Positions 1 to 8,800 of a stretch of 16,996 nucleotides of DNA are shown here, piece after piece (position 1 is the stretch's first letter; every line of letters starts with the position of its first letter). The DNA is from Saccoglossus kowalevskii (Eukaryota > Hemichordata > Enteropneusta > Harrimaniidae): assembly GCF_000003605.2 (NCBI RefSeq), contig NW_003105601.1:65170-82165 (forward strand), read 5' to 3'. A program made the position numbers and the translations under genes. The notes under the pieces were generated by a model. The model searched no databases and was not told where the DNA came from. It saw only the letters and a program-made list of their open reading frames with translations.

Positions 1-566
1 CTTAGCTCAGTGATTTGGAACTAATTAGCCGCTATTCAGACTACTCATTCTGACAGTTGGTATCCATAGTTATTAATGTAGTGAACGATTAATCAAAAGA
101 TATGACGTATTCAGTACTTAGTGTGATTGGCTTTATGATTGAAGGTTACGCCCTAGAGTCTTTTTACTGCTTTGTAATTGGTTAGAGTTTTGAAAATGAA
201 TAAAGAGAGTTTTGAGTTGGTCTTGGGGAACACAGCACGATAGACGCAGTCGAGAGTGCAGTCCTGGAGAGTCTATAGCAGTCCTGGAGAGACTTGGGGC
301 GAGCCTTGACGCAGTCTAAAAGAGTCTTGGGTCAGCCTTGCGATAGTCTTGGGGATTTTTCCCCAGGGCGCTGTGTCTTATAGAGTGCTCCACAGATCGA
401 CTAAGACGAGAGCTGAAACGTATTTCGTTGTGTGTGTCTTATTTGACTGTAAAGTATAAGTGACTTTCCCGATCCCGTACCTCAAGGGGACGAGATATAG
501 AGACGAGACGAGATTCCCCCCTGACAAGTGTGGGAACCCGAGAGTAGAAGAATTTACCCCGTGATA
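1..566 (-). repeat. dispersed repeat family, copy 1 (truncated by window edge)
   Basis: Reverse complement of the sequence at 12384-12950. Its start is at 566 (TATCACGGGGTAAATTCTTC on the minus strand) and it runs past base 1. Landmarks shared with the other copies include the conserved block around CCAATCACACTAAGTACTG, a CRE-like TACGTCA (102-109) and a short array of CAAGACT/CCAGGACTG words at about 220-360. A GGGGA-N4-TCCCC hairpin (about 352-365) is also present in copy 2. It has no open frame. It is closer to copy 2 than to copy 3 by inspection. Class unknown; no TG...CA termini or terminal inverted repeats seen. Confidence 0.9.
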
Positions 567-1332
567 CAGCTATGACCTTCAAAGTTAGATCGAATTCGTT
601 AAATCATTTTTATGTACAGCGATTATACACTAGAAATGGCAAATCATTTAGGAAACATATTTAAAATATTTTTTTAAAAAACAGAGAATCCAAAATGGTG
701 AAACAATAGGAATTACCGTTATCAAAGTTGTTTCTCTTTATAGTTAGGAGTACATATATCATTTATGCCACAAAACGAACTTTTAGTTTTCTTTTAATTT
801 AATATGTCCACCATACCATGTACCGAACAAACGTCAGTTAAGTTTTGTTCACACTGAAAATTGAATTTGTTACTTGATGCCAGTCAGTCAGTAAGAGCAG
901 TCGAACCATGTAACCTTTCCGGTTTCATTGTGATGATTTCAAAATTAAGTTATGGATGGATTATACGAAAACTTGAAAATATTATAGTAAGAGCATAATT
1001 TATTGATGTATTACGTTTTAGGAATAAATAAAATTAGCTTGTAAACCATATGACTAATCCTTTTGTTTTTGTATTTTGAAAATACCCAATGAGAGAATTA
1101 ATAGTACCCCAGGAAAACTTTAAGAACTTTCACGTCAGGTAAAATACATATTTCAGTTTTCCTGAATAACATCCAATCAAAGTAAGGAGATTTGTCTTTT
1201 TAGACAATAATGTACGAGTGTCAGAGTGTGTCCGTACTGTCGCGACAGGAGTCTTGAGGAAATCGCCGCTTATGAGACCTTATGTGAACAGTGCACCAGG
1301 TCATAACAGTGAATTATAGTGACTTATATATA
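567..1332. other. non-coding stretch, nothing supported
   Basis: AT-rich sequence without a recognisable gene. Only small palindromes are visible: TTGTCT-tttt-AGACAA at about 1192-1207 and the perfect 12-mer CTGTCGCGACAG at 1237-1248. Confidence 0.6.
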
Positions 1333-1609
1333 ATTCTTGTGTTTTGTCGACGTTTTTCGGAAAACCTGCGATTAGGCTGCGAAAGTAGAACATTCCGGAG
1401 GGGGTGAATCGGAAGAGCCAAACTTAACGCGCAAAAATAGAACGCGTATTTTGACCTCTGTGTGGCTAACCAATGGCTGTACACGATACGTTTGCAGTCG
1501 TTGCCAAAGAGCCCCGCGTCCATCGCCTGGCGATGCTCTTCCGTTTCACACCCTCCGGAATGTTCTATTTTCGCAGGTTTTTCGAAAAACGTCGAAAAAG
1601 CACAAGAAT
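1333..1609. mobile_element. MITE-like palindromic element with TA duplication
   Basis: The left arm starts ATTCTTGTGTTTTGTCGACG and the right arm is its near-reverse complement ending CACAAGAAT. Both ends are flanked by TA (1331-1332 and 1610-1611), as for Tc1/mariner-type target duplications. The arms match over roughly 75-90 bp (about 1333-1422 and 1532-1609), with an 11-nt insertion in the left arm. They share the inner block GAACATTCCGGAGGG and end at CGGAAGAGC. The centre is GC-rich and has no transposase. The short open frames here on both strands are by-products of the palindrome. Confidence 0.75.
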
Positions 1610-1611
1610 TA

Positions 1612-2777
1612 GTAGAAATGTTCCTATTTTGGGCGGATTATTGATAGAGAATAATGTCTTTATTACAAAAATGCTGAAAAACCGTGAGTTTTTGCCTTAG
1701 TTATTTTTTTATAAACCGACGTTAGCTTCACGTTTATCTCACTATGGAAACAACCAAAAACATGTTGCTTGTTTTTGAGCGGAGCGGACGCCAACCAGCC
1801 TACCCGCTTGTTATGATTTACTTGTCTACATTGGTCGTGTTATGAGACGTTATATACAAATCAGGTTTACATGGTAACTGACATACCTTCATGGTATCTA
1901 GTTTGTCCTTGGTATTATCAATGTGCACTCACTGCATTTGCCTGACGCACAAGTATCTTTGACATCTAGACACATATTTCATAGACATATACACACAACT
2001 TTGCCTTACAAGTATAACTGTAAGCATAAGGATAACAGTCATCCACTATATACTTGTGTTCACAATTTACATTATCAATATTACAGTCAGTTTTATACAT
2101 AAAGCATAACTATTTGGATAGAATCCATAGCATACTATTTGACTTTTAAATACATATAATTTTTAATTGTGTTGAACTGGTGACATCTCAATTTTTATTT
2201 TACCACTGGAACTCGATGTCAAGAATATTTAGTATACACCTTAAACCACTATGTCGATGATTAGTACTAGTATTAGTATTAGACTAAACTGTATGCAGAA
2301 AACATTTGAATAAATTAGACTCATTTAGTTAGTTCTAATTAACTGAAATGTATTTCATATACACCATTATGTATATGATGACTTTTATTTTACCAACTGT
2401 TCAATGAATCTCTGAAAAGTATTTGCCACACATGAAACCTTTTAAGATTATAATAAGCTACCCCCAAATCATCAAATGTTATCAGGAGACACTTTTGACA
2501 GCATGACCAGTCGTATCATGACTATTACTATTACTATATGTTTTCAAATCTTCCCAAACATTACCAAACTGTAACTCTTATTATTGTTTGACAATATATA
2601 TCTGTAATATAACTGTCTAGTTTCTATTTCTCACAACAATTATCAAGCAGCAGACTGAAGGAATACTAGTAATGTTTTACAGTATTCACTATTGGCAATA
2701 TAATTGACAGTAGACACTGCAATTCCGATGCCAGTTACAGTTGTTTGGTCTCTGTTTAAGGGTTGACAATTTCATAT
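1612..2777. other. 3' flank of the TTC38-like gene, nothing else supported
   Basis: AT-rich sequence that includes the presumed 3' UTR. No other gene, long repeat or structured RNA recognised. The words TTTTATTTTACCA occur at 2193 and 2383. Confidence 0.5.
2384..2389 (-). promoter_or_regulatory. possible polyadenylation signal for the TTC38-like gene
   Basis: TTTATT on the plus strand is AATAAA on the coding strand, about 390 nt past the stop codon. A second AATAAA lies at 2194-2199. In AT-rich DNA this hexamer is common by chance, so the choice is weak. Confidence 0.2.
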
Positions 2778-2868
2778 TCAGTCAACATGTAACCTTGTAT
2801 ATTTGGCAAGAAGTCTGTCGGTCATCGGTGAGTTTGTCAGTTCTAACTTTCTTTCCTCCAGTAAGGAC
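2778..2868 (-). CDS. TTC38: TTC38-like exon 12 with stop codon
   Basis: The acceptor is TTTTATACAG; it enters in phase 2. It encodes SLLEERKLELTNSPMTDRLL then AKYTRLHVD and a TGA at 2780-2778, matching the human C-terminus [20 protein letters not shown]. The protein ends where the family ends, so the C-terminus is complete. Confidence 0.93.
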
Positions 2869-5800
2869 CTGTATAAAACATCAATACCAATTTTGTTAAA
2901 CTGTTGCATATGTCAAAATGCACGTCGATACACCTACAAGAACATATGATGTAGAAATAACATACCAAAACGATATATGTATCTATAGTCATAAAATCAG
3001 TCAATCGACACGTTACACCTAAATTGATGACATTTTTTCTGTGCAAAAACATTTCATATTATTGTACGGTATAATATACAATAACAGCATATAGTGATCC
3101 CAAAAAAATTAAAGAATATGTATTCCTGATTATGTAATCCAAATACAATTTGGTATGTATTCGTATTACCTGGATGTCTGTTGATGTCTTTTTTGTGGTG
3201 AATTTAAAGCAGCATGAATGAGAACTAAATTACACACATCTCGCTGGAATTAAAAAGAAATTATAGTAAGCAGACTGTAACACTATAGCATTCAAAGTGG
3301 TTACATAATCAATGCTAATTGGTATTATAAGTCATAGACCTTAAAAGGACCTTTAAGTATAAGTTAACCAACATAACATGCTTCTTCCATATTATACTGT
3401 TTCCGCTATCTATTAGTAGTGTATCATTTGTGTATACTTTACTATGTTCTTGTACTAACCATATATTATGCGACTGCATGTTTTATCAATGATTATTATG
3501 TTCTGATTCTAAACTTTACCTGGGGCTGACTGCCTCCTATTTTCCATACTTTATGGCGAACGGGTAGAAGTATGTCCACGACCTTAGCATAGTCACCATC
3601 CTTGTATGCCTGAAATGCTTCAAAAATCACTATACCAATTTCGTGCATGATGTCACGTTGTGTACCAGTTTGGTTGCTGACAAAACAATATATTCAATCT
3701 CATGTTACAGTGCAAAATATTCAAGAGCACCAAGGAGTGAATTTTGAAAAGGGGAAAAATCAAAGACACACGTCTTTTATTTTGCAGGGTCGCTAGCAGA
3801 AATGAAAGTTGTGGTAATATATTTATATATATATCTGGGTTGTTTTCTGGCAGTCAGCGCTCCTGGAATAATTTATGTACCTCGTTAACTTAGGTAAATG
3901 TAGAAATACAATCCACTTCCACAGAATGACTATATGTGGAACATTAGTCTGAGAGCCGCAGTACTCTGAACTAAAACAATGCGATGGTCTGAGTTGCTAA
4001 ATGTTCAAGCTCAAGAACTATATGATAATTCTATCATAGCATTGTATTATTACGTACATTTGCTGCAGCTATATTTTGTGCTTCTAGAAAATGAAGGCTT
4101 TGAAATCAGATATATACATTTCAATTCAATTGCCATGTAACCAATGTTGTCAGGTTGCCACTCCAATAAATTATTAGTTACTTTAGATGTGTAGGGGCTA
4201 GTCTACAATACAACACAATAACCAAACATATTGTTCAAAATCCACAACCCAGAGCAAAAGTATCCAACTGCAATGTCGGTGCAGTTGAACAAAGGCATAA
4301 TGTCCACAAAGGACATATTTAACGTACAGTTTAGGTCATTAGTAGACTTGCTTGCAGTCTGTTGCGATTCCGATGATAAATTCTTAAAAAATAAATATAA
4401 ATTGCGTAAACGAGGGATGAACGCGAAAGTCTTGTGACCGCGAAATCAGACAGACTTGGCATCAGTGTAAGCGCCTTCGTCATTACCGGCCAGATTCGTG
4501 ATTGTGTTAGGAATTGAATGATTTGATTTGATTGAACGCGCCAATGAGCTGGATCCATCAATCAGCGCTTTTGTAACAGCAACTTGCATCAATTTAAAAT
4601 TTACACCAATACATTTTGCCGTATTTTATTACGTCTTTGTAGTGAAAGCAATACACAACAACAAGTGTTTGTGTTGTCACGTGATTAGGAATTGTATTTC
4701 ATCCGCGATGGAATATGATTAAAGAAATCAAATGACATACAATGGAAAGTGTAGTCTGTATCTAAAGCAAATTATTTATACGATATTTCACACTATTTCT
4801 CTATATATTACTGTCTTGGCAACTCAAGAATTACAAATACAAGCAGTGTTTATCCACAAGCGTCATCACATGATTTGATAACCTGTGAGTCCACAATGGT
4901 GATTCCTGATTGGCGGAGTACATTTGTATTTATTTTCAAATTGGAAAACACCTCTGTAAATACTGTGCCGTCGCCCGTGGTTTAGTGTAATCAATAAAAA
5001 AGGGTTTTAAAGCAAAGCTGTGTTTAAAAGTATTATTTTATAAAATAAAATATTTTCATTATTTCCGGGCAGCCATGAGTACCAGACATAATCCACAAAC
5101 TATTGAAGGTTGTCTAATCAGAACCAATCCACAAACTCATTGATTTGAAGATGGTGCAAGCAGGCACAATCGGCAAACTCGTTGAAGATGCTCAAATCGC
5201 ACAAACGCATTGTCTAAGTAAACACAATCTACATCGATTGTTTAACCAAACGTTTTCGAAAAAAATTTAAATTTCAATGTACGACGTAACTTTTCTACCA
5301 TAAGTAATTTGTATTTATGTTTGAAACATTTTTGTGCAAAAAAATCAGCGAATATACTCTTTTCATCTGGATTTTGTTAATAACAGCATAAAATAAAGCT
5401 ATTATTTATTTAGCTATTTAGAAAGAAATTGGCAATGGTAAGTAAAACATGTTAAATGATTACTTACTTTATGTATTTCCTAACCGACTCAATAAATCTG
5501 CTAATTTCGTGTTGCCGTCCTCGTCCCATGATTGCCATCAATAAGTGCATGTCACTGTATGCTGATATGTGATCATTCATATAAGGTGATATTACTTTAT
5601 ACAATTCATTGTATCGTTCGCCAACATCAACCCCTGCCCAGAGAGAAAGATCCCCATCAATAACACATTCCAGTTCGAAATGAGCTCATACAATATAATG
5701 TGATAGTAGTCATTCTTGTGTTACCCACCTTCTAGTTCCAACCGGAAGAGCAATGAACAACAGTCGTATATATTGAATATGTTCAGAGATTCTGCACTAT

Positions 5801-8800
5801 CAGCACGCCTCGCAATTTCTGTGTCATATACAACGATGGCAGCAGAATAGTCACCCTTTGAGAATCAGCGATGAACAAAGGTTACTTGTCAATACATAGT
5901 GGAATATCTAAACGTGTGATGCTGTACAAAATCGATATTCAAGTAGACATATGACGTAATCACATATTATCAGCATATACTGAGCACACACCTTTTCAAT
6001 GTAACAGATCGCTAAGTGCCAATAGTTGTGACATGTCAGCATACTATGTTTCTGTTAAAACAAAACAAAATATTTATAACACTAAATTATGTTAAGAATT
6101 TAGTTGTAGTGTGATTGATAATGCATGTTATTTATTGGGTAACTCTCCTTGAATGGAGCCTCTTCTGAAGTATATAGTTCAATGTGTGCCCCGAATCAAT
6201 GGTTGCTTCTTCTTAGTGCGGCTGTTTTATATTATTTACTCAGAGTACGAAATATCTAATCTAGAATAGAAACTTTACTTGATCCTTAATACGGCTATAA
6301 TAAAGACACAGATTTAGAAAATAATCAAATTCAAAAAGCTGAGAATTTAATGTGTATAGAACCAGCAATGCAGCATTATGATTGATCGAGAAACTCTAAT
6401 CAAATATTAATGTGATGATTTAAGTGATTTCGTAACCATTAATTTATGTCACATATGAAATATATATATATATATATATAACATAATTCTGAATTACGTA
6501 CGTGGCAATACAATGATGATCTCAGAAGCATTATTGCCTCACCGACATGACCCGTCACTCCTAAGACATGCGCCATTACGTGTACCATTTGGGGATCTGT
6601 ATTATTATGTTTCAAGCCCTGTAAATGAGTAAATCTTTTTACTTATTAAACAGCCAAATGTCGAATCAGACGCAATCAAACATCTATTGCAGGCTGTCAC
6701 GCTCATTGAAGGCTGTCTAAATAGACGTTGTTAACACCTTTAGAATACAGATACAACCAACAAATACTCGTTCCATATATTGACATGTTATACACCTATA
6801 TCGAAATTCTCTTTAAATGTAGACATATAAAAATAATGATAACAGTGATATATTTTATAAATATTAGTGTAGCTACGAACATGCATCATATACATATGTC
6901 GCTGAATATAGCTATTTAACCTTACACAAAACAGACTCAAAATCCTAACCATAACAGTGATAGATGGAAGGAACAATATATTCATTATTACAAATGAAGT
7001 ACAGAATACATAGTCGTTTGCAGTGGAATAACACTAATATGCAAATTAGATGAACTAGCCCCCTACTGAGTTTGTTTTTGACATTTGTTACAATGGCTGT
7101 GAAAATACGGTCAGAGTATACACCGTCTCATTCAGGGAAAAGTCCCATTATTTGATCATTGTAAATATATATATTTTGTGTTAATGTCACATGAGCCAGC
7201 AGTGTTTTATTGTATATTGAACATATCTAATAATGAATACCCGCGATATCAGATTTAGTATTTAGTATTAGCACATGTTTGATAAATCTGTTATCTATTT
7301 TGTCAATATAAACCAACGATCATAATGTGTGTGTTCGCTCCACCGCATCTCCACCGTTTCAACATTAAACAAAACATACTTACCTCCCTTGCTATTATTT
7401 CTGCTTCAATAAAATAGTTACATTCCACCAAAACAAATGCATACAATGTCTTCAGTGTACTAATGTATTTGTGTGAAAACAATTGTTATTACATTTATGG
7501 TAAACTTGTACATATTATAATATTGAAATCACAATCGAACAATTTCACAATGAAATTATCACATTTTATTAAAAATAGGTTTTTGGTATGTTAAAACCTA
7601 TCATAATGAGATGTTATCAAACATGATATGAATAAACCTACCGATAAAACTCCATTTCTTCCTCCCAGTATGGCAAAACACGTTTCATCATACCATTCAT
7701 TAGCTGGGAATATCCCATTATATAACAAGCATCATATGCAAATTTTATTGCAAGTATGTCCGTGGGGTAAGTTGTCAATATCTTCTGCCATGTATTCAGA
7801 GCGTCATTAATATTCCTAAAAGACAAATGATTCTTAATACGAATGTCAAATATGATCCCCCGCAATCCTAAAGCTCGCTTAATAATAATATGTATTGTTA
7901 TGAAGGAATCTGTTGTCCATACCAGTAAACTAATGAAATAACCGCTTCAAGATGTAGTTTCTCCATGTCAGACGTTGTTTGAAGTGTTGCCAGTTTGACC
8001 ATGTTATCAATTCTTGATTTAAAATCTTTGTTTTTCTGTATAAATATCCCACTAAAGAATTGTAAGCCATTGACAAGAACATGACCAAGTACTGTAATGG
8101 GAAATAAAAACATATATTTACCAATCTGTAAATGATAATATGTTAAAGATTTGTTCTCAAAATAATCAATCATGTATTTGGCTTAATTATAGAATCAAAA
8201 TATTAAATTGTTAGAATCTGTGGTATTTACATTGTATATATTGTTATACACTACTGTTTCATCCGCTATACGATAGATCAACGTGCTTATAATAGCAACT
8301 GCAAATTAATCTAGACGTATTGAGCATTGAGGCAATTTATCGAAAGCCCGGAAACAATGGATATTTTGTCATAAATTTAAAAAAACACGATAATAGAAAT
8401 GTTATTATAATATGTCCAAGGCAACTGGCTAATATCTAATTTTGTCGTCGATTTCCATTAGTTATATGACAGATCCATCAACCAGAGCTTGAAGTTCTCC
8501 ACTTTGTCAGAACAGTATAATAATAACTTTATCCTCAGGAGTCTGAATACGTTAATTAGCCGCCATCAAAATGACATATCCTGAACAAATCAGGCAAATC
8601 GATAATAGAAATGTTATTATAATATGTCCAAGGCAACTGGCTAATACCTAATTTTGTCGTCGATTTCCATTAGTTATATGACAGATCCATCAACCAGAGC
8701 TTGAAGTTCTCCACTTTGTCAGAACAGTATAATAATAACTTTATCCTCAGGAGTCTGAATACGTTAATTAGCCGCCATCAAAATGACATATCCTGAACAA

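Noticed and set aside
895-920. GGTTCGA-like word (minus strand) as a tRNA or SINE B box
   Set aside because: No matching A box, cloverleaf or tail around it.
1462-1700. Two overlapping plus-strand frames (60 and 75 codons) and a minus-strand frame
   Set aside because: They lie on the arms of the palindromic MITE-like element; both strands are open because the sequence is a near-palindrome, and no family match is seen.
4231-4722. Short frames on both strands in intron 9
   Set aside because: Overlapping frames without family resemblance, inside an intron of a gene whose flanking exons splice in phase.
7898-8173. 91-codon minus-strand frame as a stand-alone gene
   Set aside because: Its central part is exon 3 of the TTC38-like gene; both ends are intron read-through beyond the splice sites at 8091 and 7923.
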